Both the position numbers and the translations under genes were made by a program. DNA of 12,643 nucleotides from JAETTH01 sp964455975. Its GTDB lineage: Bacteria; Bacillota; Clostridia; TANB77; CAG-508. Each line of letters begins with the position of its first letter. Within the stretch, counting starts at the first letter, position 1. This document shows positions 1-7,736 of this stretch, piece after piece. The stretch is taken from the NCBI GenBank assembly GCA_964455975.1, contig CAYVYP010000042.1, forward strand, positions 1-12,643, read 5' to 3'. The notes below the pieces were generated by a model. That model had not been told where the DNA came from and did no database searches. It worked only from the letters and a program-made list of their open reading frames with translations.

Positions 1-79
1 CATCTTCTAAATGTTTTTGAACTCTTTTTGCAGCTTCAAAAGTTTTATCATTATCTTTATTTACTTCTAATTCTATCAA
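1..79 (-). CDS. N-terminus of an unrecognised protein (runs off the window)
   Basis: Only the first 26 codons are inside the window, so the product cannot be named. Reading leftward, an AGGAG (93..89) lies 9 nt before a TTG at 79..77. An in-frame ATG at 88..86 directly abuts the AGGAG and is too close to be used, so TTG is the better start. The visible peptide is charged and probably helical (begins MIELEVNKDNDKTF) with no signal peptide or membrane segment. It follows the tRNA-Arg gene on the same strand by about 110 nt. I see no convincing promoter in between, so co-transcription with the tRNA is possible. Confidence 0.45.
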   Translation of the reverse strand, partial: MIELEVNKDNDKTFEAAKRVQKHLED

Positions 80-192
80 TAAAATCATCTCCTATTTATG
101 ATAAAAAATTTTTTTTATAAAATTCAAAAATCTTTTAAATAACTTTTCATTTTTGATCTTTTCTTTTTCAATAAAGTTCGAACAGATTCATT

Positions 193-268
<76 letters not shown>

Positions 269-288
269 ATATTAAATTTACAATAAGT

Positions 289-317
289 ATTTTAGCATAA
301 ATTAAAAACATTTGCAA
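289..317 (-). promoter_or_regulatory. sigma-A promoter of tRNA-Arg (left half of a symmetric promoter pair)
   Basis: On the minus strand there is a -35 TTGCAA (317..312), a 17-nt spacer, and an extended -10 TGCTAAAAT whose hexamer TAAAAT is 294..289. Initiation near 282 would leave a leader of about 14 nt before the first tRNA base at 268. The -35 hexamer is itself a palindrome and is shared with a promoter pointing the other way. Confidence 0.7.
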
Positions 318-340
318 ATATATTTAACTTATGCTAAAAT
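312..340 (+). promoter_or_regulatory. sigma-A promoter-like site facing the assembly gap (right half of the pair)
   Basis: The same TTGCAA (312-317) is followed after exactly 17 nt by TGC and TAAAAT (335-340) on the plus strand. This mirrors the tRNA promoter; the dyad centre falls between 314 and 315. Transcription would enter the N-gap and then run antisense to the 3' end of cca unless a plus-strand gene is hidden in the gap. It may have no biological target. Confidence 0.5.
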
Positions 341-341
341 A

Positions 342-351
342 NNNNNNNNNN
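342..351. other. Assembly gap (10 Ns)
   Basis: Ten consecutive Ns, a common placeholder length for a join of uncertain size. It removes the 3' end of the CCA-adding enzyme gene and begins exactly where the right arm of the 288-341 dyad stops matching. Order and distance across it should not be trusted. Confidence 0.98.
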
Positions 352-1591
352 ATTTCTCATATTTTTTCATCCAATTTGTTCTTTCTTGATGCAATTTTTC
401 TCCTAATAAGATTCCTGGTTTTATTTTATATTTATCCTCTATATATTTTCCATCTATTTTTTCTAACATTTCTTTTCCTATTTTTGCGAATTCTATATCT
501 TTATCTTCATAACTTTTTCTATTTTTATCTGCATTTACTACTAATTGCATACCATCTAATCCTAAATATGTTTTTGAAACTTCTTCTATGAATTTTACCT
601 TTTTAGCAGGTGTCATTTTATAGAATATTCCACCTTTCATATGATATTTACATGCTGCTTTTCCACATTTTATCCATGATTTTGGAACTCCTATTCTTTT
701 TCCTAGCTTACTTACTAATTCTACTCCTCTTTCATCATGTCCATAATGGTGTGGATACATCTGCTTTGGTGTTGTTCCTTTTCCTAAATCATGTACTAAT
801 CCACTAAATCTTATTTCTAAATTTTTTGTATATTTTGATATTGTATCTACAGTAATTATTGTATGATTGTAACTATCTCCTTCTGGATGATATTTTTCTG
901 GTTGCAAACTTCCTATTAAATCATATATTTCTTTAAAGTGTATATCTAAAACATCCGCTTTTTTTAATATTTCAAAAAATATTGATGGTTTATCTGTCTG
1001 CATTGCTTTTTTAAATTCTACAAAAACTCTTTCCTTTGATAAAGTGTTTAGCTCTCCTTTTAAACTATTCATTAAATTTATGGTCTCTTCATCCACATTA
1101 AATTCTAAACTTGCTGCAAACCTTGCTACTCTATATACTCTTAATGGATCTTCTTTAAAATTTGAACTTACATGTCTTATTAATTTGTTTTTTATATCTT
1201 GTTGCCCTTTAAATGGATCTATTATTTGTTTTGTTAATACATCTTGAGCTATGCTATTTATTGTTATATCTCTTCTTTTTAAATCTTCTTGTATTCTTAA
1301 CTCTTTATTGTTCACTATTTCAAATTCTTTATGTCCTTTTCCTACCTTTTTTTCTGTTCTTGCTAATGCAAATTCATTTTCATCTATATCAAAAACACTA
1401 AATGCTTTTCCTCTTATATGTGCTTCTGGAAATAATTTTATAAATTCATCTTCAGTAAGTCCTGTTACACAAAAATCTTTATCGTGTACCTCTTTGCCTA
1501 AAAGTTCATCTCTAATAGCACCACCAACTAAATATAAATCTCCTCCTGCTTTTTTAATTTTTTGTGCTATTTGTATTATTTTATCTTCCAT
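352..1591 (-). CDS. cca: CCA tRNA nucleotidyltransferase with HD domain, 3' end lost in gap
   Basis: Adds or repairs the 3'-CCA of tRNAs from CTP and ATP in the cytoplasm. The class II nucleotidyltransferase head shows LVGGAIRDELLG (21-32) and the metal-binding DKD (37-39). It is followed by RRDITINSIA (106-115) and EDPLRVYRVARFAA (147-160), the template-binding region of the family. An HD phosphohydrolase domain follows, with H235, H243 and HDLGKG at 267-272, as in the multifunctional E. coli-type Cca. About 413 residues are visible against roughly 412 for the E. coli enzyme, so only a few C-terminal residues and the stop should be missing; reading through the Ns has no meaning. The ATG has GGAG 5 nt upstream. 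It is divergent from the TtcA gene, another tRNA-modifying function, and upstream of a tRNA gene. Confidence 0.93.
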
Positions 1592-1609
1592 ATGCTCTCC
1601 TTTTTTTAC

Positions 1610-1638
1610 ATTTTACTATTATTATAAAATTTTATCAA
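1610..1638 (-). promoter_or_regulatory. Candidate promoter of cca
   Basis: Minus-strand TTGATA (1638..1633), a 17-nt spacer and TAAAAT (1615..1610). The implied start near 1603 leaves only a very short leader before GGAG (1600..1597), which is a reason for caution. I found no convincing partner promoter for the divergent gene starting at 1702. Confidence 0.4.
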
Positions 1639-1701
1639 TATTATATACTTATTTGATATTTTGTATTAAAATTATTAAATATTAATTTTGGAGGAATTTG
1701 T

Positions 1702-2430
1702 ATGCAAAATATTTTAAGTAGTATGCGTAAAGCTATAGATGATTATACTATGATAGAAGATGGAGATAAAATAGCTGTTGGACTTTCTGGCGGTAAAGAT
1801 TCAATAACTTTACTTATGGGATTAAAAAACTTACAAAGATTTTATCCTAAAAAATTTGATATTGTTGCAATTAGCATTAATCCTGGCTTTGAATTTTTCA
1901 ATTCTGATTTTTTAGAAACACTTTGTAAAAGTTTAGACGTAAAATATATAGAAAAATCTAGTTATATAAAAGATATTGTATTTGATATACGAAAAGAAAA
2001 AAATCCTTGCTCTTTATGTGCTAATTTAAGAAGAGGAATGTTGAATTCTGTAGCAAAAGAGGAAGGTTGTAATAAACTTGCCTTGGGACATAATGAAGAT
2101 GATGTTTTAGAAACTCTTTTTTTAAGTCTTTTATATAATGGAAATATTTCTTGTTTTGCTCCAAAAGCATATATGGATAAATCTGAAATAACCTTAATTA
2201 GACCTATGATTTATCTTTCTGAAAAAGAAATAAGAAAATTTATTAAACTAAATAATATTGAAGTCATGCCAAAAAGTTGCCCTATGGATGGAATTTCAAA
2301 AAGAGAAGAAGTAAAAAATTTAATAAAAGATTATGAAAAACAAATTCCTAATGTTAGAGCAAATATATTTGGTGCGATAAAAAGAAGTAATATTAAAGGT
2401 TGGAATGTATCCGATAAATTTGTCCAGTAG
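1702..2430 (+). CDS. ttcA: TtcA-type tRNA 2-thiocytidine synthetase (PP-loop ATPase)
   Basis: Member of the TtcA/TilS PP-loop ATPases; TtcA activates C32 of certain tRNAs with ATP and replaces its oxygen with sulfur. The PP-loop is SGGKDS at 29-34. The cysteine pair CSLC (103-106) together with C193 fits the three cysteines that hold the iron-sulfur cluster in TtcA. GHNEDD at 129-134 is the usual second ATP-site motif. At 242 aa it is shorter than proteobacterial TtcA but normal for clostridial homologues. GGAGG lies 7 nt before the ATG. It is divergent from cca. The family is certain. The exact tRNA position is inferred by homology, and a different thiolation target is possible. Confidence 0.85.
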   Translation: MQNILSSMRKAIDDYTMIEDGDKIAVGLSGGKDSITLLMGLKNLQRFYPKKFDIVAISINPGFEFFNSDFLETLCKSLDVKYIEKSSYIKDIVFDIRKEKNPCSLCANLRRGMLNSVAKEEGCNKLALGHNEDDVLETLFLSLLYNGNISCFAPKAYMDKSEITLIRPMIYLSEKEIRKFIKLNNIEVMPKSCPMDGISKREEVKNLIKDYEKQIPNVRANIFGAIKRSNIKGWNVSDKFVQ

Positions 2431-2510
2431 TTAAATTTATTATTATAAATATTTCATTTTATATTGTAAATACTATATTCTACGACTATTGTTTTATGTA
2501 TTTTAGTTCA

Positions 2511-2539
2511 TTAATTTTAAGGTCATGTACTGATATACT
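2511..2539 (+). promoter_or_regulatory. Promoter of the XRE regulator gene
   Basis: TTAATT (2511-2516), a 17-nt spacer, and TATACT (2534-2539) with an extended-10 TG at 2531-2532. Initiation near 2546 would leave AGGGGG (2552-2557) and the ATG at 2566 in a short leader. Confidence 0.5.
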
Positions 2540-2565
2540 AATTATAGTTATAGGGGGCAAAATTT

Positions 2566-2922
2566 ATGGATATAGAAGAAAAAGACAAACTAAAGCAAAA
2601 GATAAGAAAAATTAATTCTGTTGTAGGTGAAAATTACAGAATTCTTAGAAAGCAACACGGACTTACACAAGAAAAAGCTGCTGAAATTTCAAATGTTACA
2701 ACTGAATATTTATGTAAATTTGAAAACGGAATCTACAATGCTCGTGTAAATACATTAATAGATTTATGTAATTCAGTAGGTACTACTCCTACATCACTAT
2801 TAAAGCAATATTTTGAAACAAAAACTACAGGAATGGTAGATTTAATTTCTAATGAATGTAGTAAATTATCTAATAAAGATCAAAAACTTGTACTTGATTT
2901 TATTGAAAGATTAAACAAATAA
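2566..2922 (+). CDS. XRE-family helix-turn-helix regulator, 118 aa
   Basis: Single-domain DNA-binding protein of the XRE/Cro-CI family. After a charged leader of about 15 residues, the HTH fold covers roughly 18-80. GLTQEKAAE (32-40) is the first helix of the motif and SNVTTEYLCKFENG (42-55) contains the recognition helix. A short C-terminal segment (about 88-118) ends in LSNKDQKLVLDFIERL, a tail seen in many clostridial XRE proteins and probably used in dimerisation. There is no ligand or peptidase domain. It has AGGGGG 8 nt before the ATG, its own promoter and a strong terminator, so it looks monocistronic. Its target is unknown; neither neighbour is an obvious partner, and autoregulation is possible. 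Confidence 0.85.
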   Translation: MDIEEKDKLKQKIRKINSVVGENYRILRKQHGLTQEKAAEISNVTTEYLCKFENGIYNARVNTLIDLCNSVGTTPTSLLKQYFETKTTGMVDLISNECSKLSNKDQKLVLDFIERLNK

Positions 2923-2924
2923 GC

Positions 2925-2958
2925 AAAAAACTTGCAAAAATATTTTGCAAGTTTTTTT
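2925..2958. terminator. Bidirectional intrinsic terminator
   Basis: Arms AAAAAACTTGCAAAA (2925-2939) and TTTTGCAAGTTTTTT (2943-2957) pair perfectly over 15 bp with a 3-nt loop. T-runs exist on both strands. It lies between the convergent XRE gene (stop at 2922) and the phosphoglucomutase gene (stop at 2976) and should serve both. Confidence 0.9.
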
Positions 2959-2975
2959 ATTTTTAATATAAAATT

Positions 2976-4697
2976 TTATTTTGCTAATTTCTTTACTTCA
3001 TTTGTTAAATCTTCTAATTTTTTATCTGCCTCTTCCATTGATGTTCCTTTTATTCCTATATAAAATTTTATTTTTGGCTCTGTTCCAGATGGGCGTACGC
3101 AACACCAACTATCATTTTCTAATTCATAATAAAGTACATTTGATTTTGGAAGTCCTGTAGCTGTTACTTCATTTGTTAATATATTGTTTATTTTACCTGT
3201 TTCATAATCTTTTATTTTTAATACTTTATATTCACCAATTTTTTCTTTGCTTTCATTTCTTAATTTTTCCATTAACTCTTTTATTTGTTCTGCCCCACTT
3301 GCCCCTTGCATTGTAATAGAAACTTGTCCTTCTTTATAATATCCATATTTTTCATATATATTTATCATTTGATCCCATAAGGTTAATCCTTGTTTTTTAT
3401 AATATGCAGCTGCTTCACAAAGCATCATTACCGCTACAATTGCATCTTTATCTCTTGCATGAGTTCCTACTAAACAACCATAACTTTCTTCATAGCCAAA
3501 TAAATATTCATTTGTCTTATTTTCTTCAAATAATTTTATTTGTTCTCCTATATATTTAAATCCTGTTAAAACTTCTATTAATTTAATATTATAATATTTA
3601 GTTATTGCATCTGCTAAATTAGAAGATACTATTGTTTTTATTAATGCCCCATTTTCTGGAATTTGATTTCTTTGTTTTTTTACAGATAATATATATTCAG
3701 CAATTAATAGTCCACTCATGTTTCCTGTAAAAGCCATATATTCATTAGTCTTTTTATCTTTTGCATATACTCCTAATCTATCTGCATCTGGATCTGTTGC
3801 TAAAACAATTTCAGCATCTATTTTTTTTGCTAATTCTAATGCCAATTTAAATGCTGCTTTATCTTCTGGATTTGGATAACTTACAGTTGGGAAATCACCA
3901 TCTGGCATTTCTTGCTCTTTTACAATATTAACATTTTTAAATCCAATTTCCTTTAAAACTCTTTGAACTGGAATATTTCCTGTTCCATGTAAAGGAGAAT
4001 ATACTATTTTCAAATCTTTTTCTTCTTTAATTATTTCTGGGTTTAATATTTGTTCTTTTAATTTCTCTATATATTTATCATCAATTTCGTTTCCTATTAT
4101 ATTATATAATCCAGTTTTTATAGCATTTTGTTTTTCTATTGTTTTTACTTTTTCATAATCTGTTACTTTTTTTACTTCTTCTATTATTTGTTTATCCTTT
4201 GGAGCTACTATTTGTGCTCCATCCTCCCAATATACTTTATAGCCATTATATTGTGGTGGATTATGACTTGCAGTTATCATTATTCCTGATACGGCATTTA
4301 ATTGTCTAACAGCAAAAGATAATTCTGGAACTGGTCTTAAACTATCAAATAAATATGTTTTTATTCCGTTTGCATTTAAACATAATGCTGTAATCTCGCT
4401 AAATTCTTTTGACATATGTCTAGAATCATATCCTATTACTACTCCATTATTTTGTTTTCCTTCTTTTATAATAAAATTAGCTAGCCCTTGTGTTGCTTTG
4501 CTTACTGTATATTTATTCATTCTGTTAGTTCCGGCTCCAATTATCCCTCTTAAGCCAGCTGTACCAAACTCTAATTCCTTATAAAATCTATCTTTAATTT
4601 CTTCTTCATTTTCTTTTATTTTAAATAATTCATCTTTAATCTCTTTATCAAAATATGAATTATTTAACCATTTTTTATATTCTTCAATATATTCCAT
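2976..4697 (-). CDS. Alpha-phosphoglucomutase / phosphomannomutase
   Basis: Interconverts glucose-6-phosphate and glucose-1-phosphate (some members also act on mannose phosphates) through a phosphoserine enzyme. The 573-aa length is typical of the PgcA-like family. The signatures appear in order: GTAGLRG at 46-52, the phosphoserine loop TASHNPP at 142-148 with S144, the metal loop DPDADR at 302-307, the sugar-binding loop GYEESYG at 401-407, and the phosphate-binding RPSGTEPK at 535-542. The ATG follows AAGGAG. It starts 15 nt after the stop of the uridylyltransferase gene, so the two form an operon supplying glucose-1-phosphate and then a UDP-sugar. Substrate range cannot be read from sequence. 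Confidence 0.95.
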   Translation of the reverse strand: MEYIEEYKKWLNNSYFDKEIKDELFKIKENEEEIKDRFYKELEFGTAGLRGIIGAGTNRMNKYTVSKATQGLANFIIKEGKQNNGVVIGYDSRHMSKEFSEITALCLNANGIKTYLFDSLRPVPELSFAVRQLNAVSGIMITASHNPPQYNGYKVYWEDGAQIVAPKDKQIIEEVKKVTDYEKVKTIEKQNAIKTGLYNIIGNEIDDKYIEKLKEQILNPEIIKEEKDLKIVYSPLHGTGNIPVQRVLKEIGFKNVNIVKEQEMPDGDFPTVSYPNPEDKAAFKLALELAKKIDAEIVLATDPDADRLGVYAKDKKTNEYMAFTGNMSGLLIAEYILSVKKQRNQIPENGALIKTIVSSNLADAITKYYNIKLIEVLTGFKYIGEQIKLFEENKTNEYLFGYEESYGCLVGTHARDKDAIVAVMMLCEAAAYYKKQGLTLWDQMINIYEKYGYYKEGQVSITMQGASGAEQIKELMEKLRNESKEKIGEYKVLKIKDYETGKINNILTNEVTATGLPKSNVLYYELENDSWCCVRPSGTEPKIKFYIGIKGTSMEEADKKLEDLTNEVKKLAK

Positions 4698-4712
4698 ATC
4701 TTTTTTTCTCCT

Positions 4713-5969
4713 TTATTTTTTGCTATAAAAATTCTCATATAATTTTCTTGCTGTTTCTGGACTATCTACGCCTTCTTTATTTTTAACTGGTGCAAATTCT
4801 TCTTCTCTTTTTACTCTCATTATAGCCATATCATTTAATCTTTCAAAACTATCAAATATAAATGCTTCAAATTTATATGCATTTGGTTCATCTGGAACAA
4901 TTATATTTCCTTTTTCATTCATATAAGTAGCTTTTTTAAATGCTTGGTGGTATGGAAGTTTATTTTCTCCAATTTCTTCTATTGCTTTTATATTAAACAA
5001 ATTGCATAACACATGAGATTCTCCATATGTTAATTGTCCGTTTTCATCTTTTTTTTCTGCCATTTTATCTGTTATTTCCGTATATTCTATTACACTTGGC
5101 TTTCCATTTTTTTTGCAGAAAACTCCTACCTTTTCTTTTGGATTTGCTTTTACTAAACTTTTTCCTGCTGCTAATACATTTTTGCTCTCTGCTAATCCTA
5201 TAAGAACTGCATCTACCATTTTTACTAAAACATTATCTACTCCACCAATAAAAATCCACTGAATATTTTTTGACTGCATATCTTTTATTATTCCATTTTT
5301 ACTCATAGCTTCAAATATTCCACCATGTCCATCTGCAGCTTGTTTTACTAATCCTTCCTCTGTAAGTAATATTTTTCCCTCTTTAGAAATCATTGGAAGT
5401 TCACCTTGTATAAAAAATTTTACTTCTTCTTTTGGATACCCAAAATAATTATTTTTTTCAAAAAACTTAATTGTATCTTTATTATTTTCTTTACTTGTCA
5501 TTAAATACCAATAAATTTTTGAATTATATTTTTGTTTAGCTTCTTTTAATGTATCACATAATATTTCAAAAATAGATTTATGTGATGGAAGTCCTAAATC
5601 ATAAGTTCCTTTAGGTCCATTATGCCCTAGTCTTGTACCTTGTCCACCTGCCATAGTAACAACTGCTAATCCACCATTTTTTATTATTTTTTCTCCTATT
5701 TTTTCATACTCCTCTTTTTTTTGTTTATCCATCTTATCTTTTTCAACATATGAAATTGGCTCTATTTTATCATTATTTAATTCTATTTCTTTTTTAGTAT
5801 TTTCATATAAGTTTTCCATTTGTTCAAAATCAATTGCTAATATTTGTTCTAATAAGTTATTTTTATTTTCTTCTGATAAATTGTCATATGCAATTAAAAG
5901 ATGTTCTTGATTATATTTTTTTAATAATTCCTTTACTTTTTCTAATTTTTCATTCATATAATAATTCAA
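4713..5969 (-). CDS. UDPGP-family (UAP1-like) UTP:sugar-1-phosphate uridylyltransferase
   Basis: Makes a UDP-sugar from UTP and a sugar-1-phosphate. It belongs to the UDPGP family (eukaryotic UAP1, UGP), not the GalU or GlmU families usual in bacteria. Motifs: the nucleotide loop AGGQGTRLG (107-115), GPKG (118-121), TSKENN (159-164), DGHGG (213-217) and GGVDN (242-246), the metal-binding and substrate region of UAP1-like enzymes. The long helical N-terminus (about 1-95) is also UAP1-like. The likely start is TTG at 5969..5967, 6 nt after AAGGA; an in-frame ATG four codons on (5957..5955) is the alternative but sits about 13 nt from the nearest Shine-Dalgarno. It is first in an operon with phosphoglucomutase, which favours UDP-glucose over UDP-GlcNAc as product, but this is inference. 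Confidence 0.88.
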   Translation of the reverse strand: MNYYMNEKLEKVKELLKKYNQEHLLIAYDNLSEENKNNLLEQILAIDFEQMENLYENTKKEIELNNDKIEPISYVEKDKMDKQKKEEYEKIGEKIIKNGGLAVVTMAGGQGTRLGHNGPKGTYDLGLPSHKSIFEILCDTLKEAKQKYNSKIYWYLMTSKENNKDTIKFFEKNNYFGYPKEEVKFFIQGELPMISKEGKILLTEEGLVKQAADGHGGIFEAMSKNGIIKDMQSKNIQWIFIGGVDNVLVKMVDAVLIGLAESKNVLAAGKSLVKANPKEKVGVFCKKNGKPSVIEYTEITDKMAEKKDENGQLTYGESHVLCNLFNIKAIEEIGENKLPYHQAFKKATYMNEKGNIIVPDEPNAYKFEAFIFDSFERLNDMAIMRVKREEEFAPVKNKEGVDSPETARKLYENFYSKK

Positions 5970-6018
5970 ATCCTTTCCTTTTATACTAAATTTAATATAT
6001 TTTTTTCTAATTGCTTAT

Positions 6019-6047
6019 ATATTATACTATTAAATATTTTTCGTCAA
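6019..6047 (-). promoter_or_regulatory. Promoter of the uridylyltransferase-phosphoglucomutase operon
   Basis: Minus-strand TTGACG (6047..6042) is followed by TAATAT (6024..6019) after 17 nt, or by a perfect TATAAT (6026..6021) after 15 nt. Either would start transcription near 6013, about 45 nt before the coding sequence. Confidence 0.6.
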
Positions 6048-6124
6048 CTGAATTAAACACACAAAAGAACACCTAATTACTATGTTTAATATTTTTTAAT
6101 ATAGATAAATTTTTCAGTTCTTTC

Positions 6125-6976
6125 TTATTCATTTATATTTAATTTTTTCTTTAAATTTATTGATTTTCGTTTATTTTCTTTTTCAATTTCTTTCAAACTT
6201 TTTTTTGGTGTTGGCAATTTTTCTGGCATCATTCCACCTAATTTTTTTATAGTATTACGAACTGCCTTTCCAACTTTATTATGAATTTTAAAAGCTTCTT
6301 TTTCATTTTGAATATTATCATTTTCTAATTTCTGTTTAACTTGAGATATTCTAAATATATTAGCAGCAAGTTCATCGCTTCCCATATTGTCTAAAATATC
6401 TTCCCTATATCTTAAACCTTTCCTTTTTGCAATATCATTTGCTGTTTCTCCATTATATAAACCTTTATAGCCCTCATTATGAAATCTGTCAAAATTTTTT
6501 ACTCCAACATTTTTTGCAACTTGATTTAATTGAAAGTTTCCCTTTTTTGTGATACTGCGATTATATAATCTTTTCTCTGTTTCTTCTAATAAATTATATT
6601 CCTGTTCTGTAAGTTCTTGTTTTCTTGTTTGTATAATAAAATAAGATTGTGCTTGTGCTATTGATTTTTTCCTAATATCTCCATTTTGAGCAATTAAATA
6701 ACAAGCATAACGAGATAATTTATAATCTTGAATCTCTACATCAGCATTATTGGCACGCTTTGACAACTTCTTAACGTCACGAAATTGTTCAGATACTGAT
6801 ATTTCACTATTTTTATAGCTTTCAATAGATTTTTTAATTACTTTTTCAAAATTTTCCCAACGGGAATATTCTAACATTGGCATTAATTCTCTCGCATACC
6901 AATATTCATTCCCATATTCATCCATATGTCTTATATCTTCAAAGGTTTTATATTCTTCATTTCTTATTTTATCCAT
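6125..6976 (-). CDS. dinD: DinD homologue (DNA-damage-inducible protein D)
   Basis: Closely resembles E. coli DinD along its whole length (283 versus about 274 aa). Shared segments include WYARELMPMLEYSRWENF (26-43), LSRYACYLIAQN (87-98), YFIIQTRKQE (112-121), a GYKGLYNG stretch near 168-175, GSDELAANIFR, and the C-terminal LGGMMPEKLPTP. The N-terminal part resembles BRO-N-like domains of phage proteins. E. coli DinD is an SOS gene whose product inhibits RecA filament activity; that role here is by homology. The ATG follows AGAAAGGG at 10 nt. It has its own promoter with a LexA-like site just upstream. DinD is patchily distributed and often rides on mobile DNA, so acquisition by transfer is plausible. 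The tail from about 250 on is lysine-rich. Confidence 0.9.
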   Translation of the reverse strand: MDKIRNEEYKTFEDIRHMDEYGNEYWYARELMPMLEYSRWENFEKVIKKSIESYKNSEISVSEQFRDVKKLSKRANNADVEIQDYKLSRYACYLIAQNGDIRKKSIAQAQSYFIIQTRKQELTEQEYNLLEETEKRLYNRSITKKGNFQLNQVAKNVGVKNFDRFHNEGYKGLYNGETANDIAKRKGLRYREDILDNMGSDELAANIFRISQVKQKLENDNIQNEKEAFKIHNKVGKAVRNTIKKLGGMMPEKLPTPKKSLKEIEKENKRKSINLKKKLNINE

Positions 6977-7006
6977 ACTTATATAACCCTTTCTGTTTTT
7001 AAATTT

Positions 7007-7035
7007 ATTTTACATTATTTAATAACAGAAGTCAA
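7007..7035 (-). promoter_or_regulatory. Promoter of dinD
   Basis: Minus-strand TTGACT (7035..7030), a 17-nt spacer, and TAAAAT (7012..7007). This close match to sigma-A consensus starts near 7000, about 24 nt before the ATG at 6976. Confidence 0.7.
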
Positions 7036-7043
7036 TATTTTTG

Positions 7044-7057
7044 CGAACGTTTATTCT
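7044..7057. promoter_or_regulatory. LexA-box-like site upstream of dinD
   Basis: On the plus strand CGAAC, 4 nt, ATTCT, against the Gram-positive LexA consensus CGAAC-N4-GTTCG. One half-site is perfect and the inner core GAAC-N4-GTTC has one mismatch. It sits 8 bp upstream of the dinD -35 box, a position that could block polymerase. The gene being a known SOS gene raises its credibility; one degenerate half-site lowers it. Confidence 0.35.
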
Positions 7058-7089
7058 TTTTTCAATTTCTCCTCTCCAACCTCTTTATT

Positions 7090-7123
7090 AAAAAATAGAG
7101 CATTAAAATTAATACTCTATTTT
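7090..7123 (-). terminator. Intrinsic terminator of the gene at 7129-7668
   Basis: On the minus strand AAAATAGAGTATTAA and TTAATGCTCTATTTT pair over 15 bp (one G-U) around a tiny loop, followed by a T-run. It starts a few bases after the stop at 7129 and lies before the dinD promoter, separating the two units. Confidence 0.8.
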
Positions 7124-7128
7124 CACTT

Positions 7129-7668
7129 TTATATTATTTGCTTTTTTTCATATCCTTCAAAAACTTCTTCTATTTGCTTTTCTCCAGAAGTATTTAAAAC
7201 TAAATCATGTTCATCTAAAATTTCATTTAAGTTTTCATTAAATTCTGTTACTTCATAACAATTTATTATTGAAATATTAGCTTTTCTTTTTAATATTTCA
7301 TCAATATTCTTTTCTATAAATTTGCTTACATTTTTATTTACACTATTTATATATTTTTTTGTTCCATTTGTTAAAATTATTATATTACTATTTTCATTTA
7401 TTTGTTTTAACATATTGTTTTCAAATTCTGAATATTTTATTACTTTTGTTTTTCTCCAATTAATTTCTAGAAATTCTTTTTCATTTTTTAAATTTAATTT
7501 AGATAGTAATGTTTCTATATTTTCTTGTATATCTTTTTCTAGTATAGTTTTTATTTTTATTTTTTCATCTATTTTTTTATTTAAATAAGGTAAAATCATT
7601 GTAGCTAAATGCCACTCACTAACATAAAAACTGCATATTTTTTTGAAAAAATCATTTTCATTTTTCAC
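7129..7668 (-). CDS. Unrecognised protein, 179 aa
   Basis: I do not recognise the family. The start is GTG at 7668..7666, set by AGGGGG 9 nt upstream. The protein has no signal peptide or membrane segment. The first half is charged and helical (ends near residue 70 with EINW). The centre contains a short hydrophobic strand NIIILTNGT (94-102) followed by helix, and then a second strand, ISIINCYEV (131-139). This alternation could be a small alpha/beta, Rossmann-like fold, but no nucleotide-binding motif is visible. The gene stands alone with a near-consensus promoter and a strong terminator, and is divergent from spoIIR. A strong promoter suggests it is well expressed in vegetative cells. Confidence 0.75.
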   Translation of the reverse strand: MKNENDFFKKICSFYVSEWHLATMILPYLNKKIDEKIKIKTILEKDIQENIETLLSKLNLKNEKEFLEINWRKTKVIKYSEFENNMLKQINENSNIIILTNGTKKYINSVNKNVSKFIEKNIDEILKRKANISIINCYEVTEFNENLNEILDEHDLVLNTSGEKQIEEVFEGYEKKQII

Positions 7669-7707
7669 TTTAAAATACCCCCTAGAACAATTATTAACTT
7701 ATGGAAA

Positions 7708-7736
7708 ATTTTACCATTTTATTACAAATATGTCAA
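7708..7736 (-). promoter_or_regulatory. Near-consensus sigma-A promoter of the gene at 7129-7668
   Basis: Minus-strand TTGACA (7736..7731, perfect), a 17-nt spacer, and extended -10 TGGTAAAAT with hexamer 7713..7708. Initiation near 7701 precedes AGGGGG (7683..7678). Confidence 0.8.

Noticed and set aside
98..127. Minus-strand TTGAAT and TATCAT as a promoter for the left partial gene
   Set aside because: The predicted start would fall inside the AGGAG at 93..89 and destroy the ribosome binding site.
1653..1681. TTGATA and TAAATA as a promoter for ttcA
   Set aside because: The -10 is poor and initiation would fall within a few bases of the GGAGG at 1690-1694.
331..1685. Several plus-strand open frames opposite cca
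   Set aside because: Low-complexity hydrophobic shadows of an AT-rich gene, without ribosome binding sites.
6063..6124. AAAGAAC/GTTCTTT arms after dinD as a terminator
   Set aside because: The arms are short and the enclosed loop is about 46 nt with only weak AT pairing inside; there is no proper T-run.
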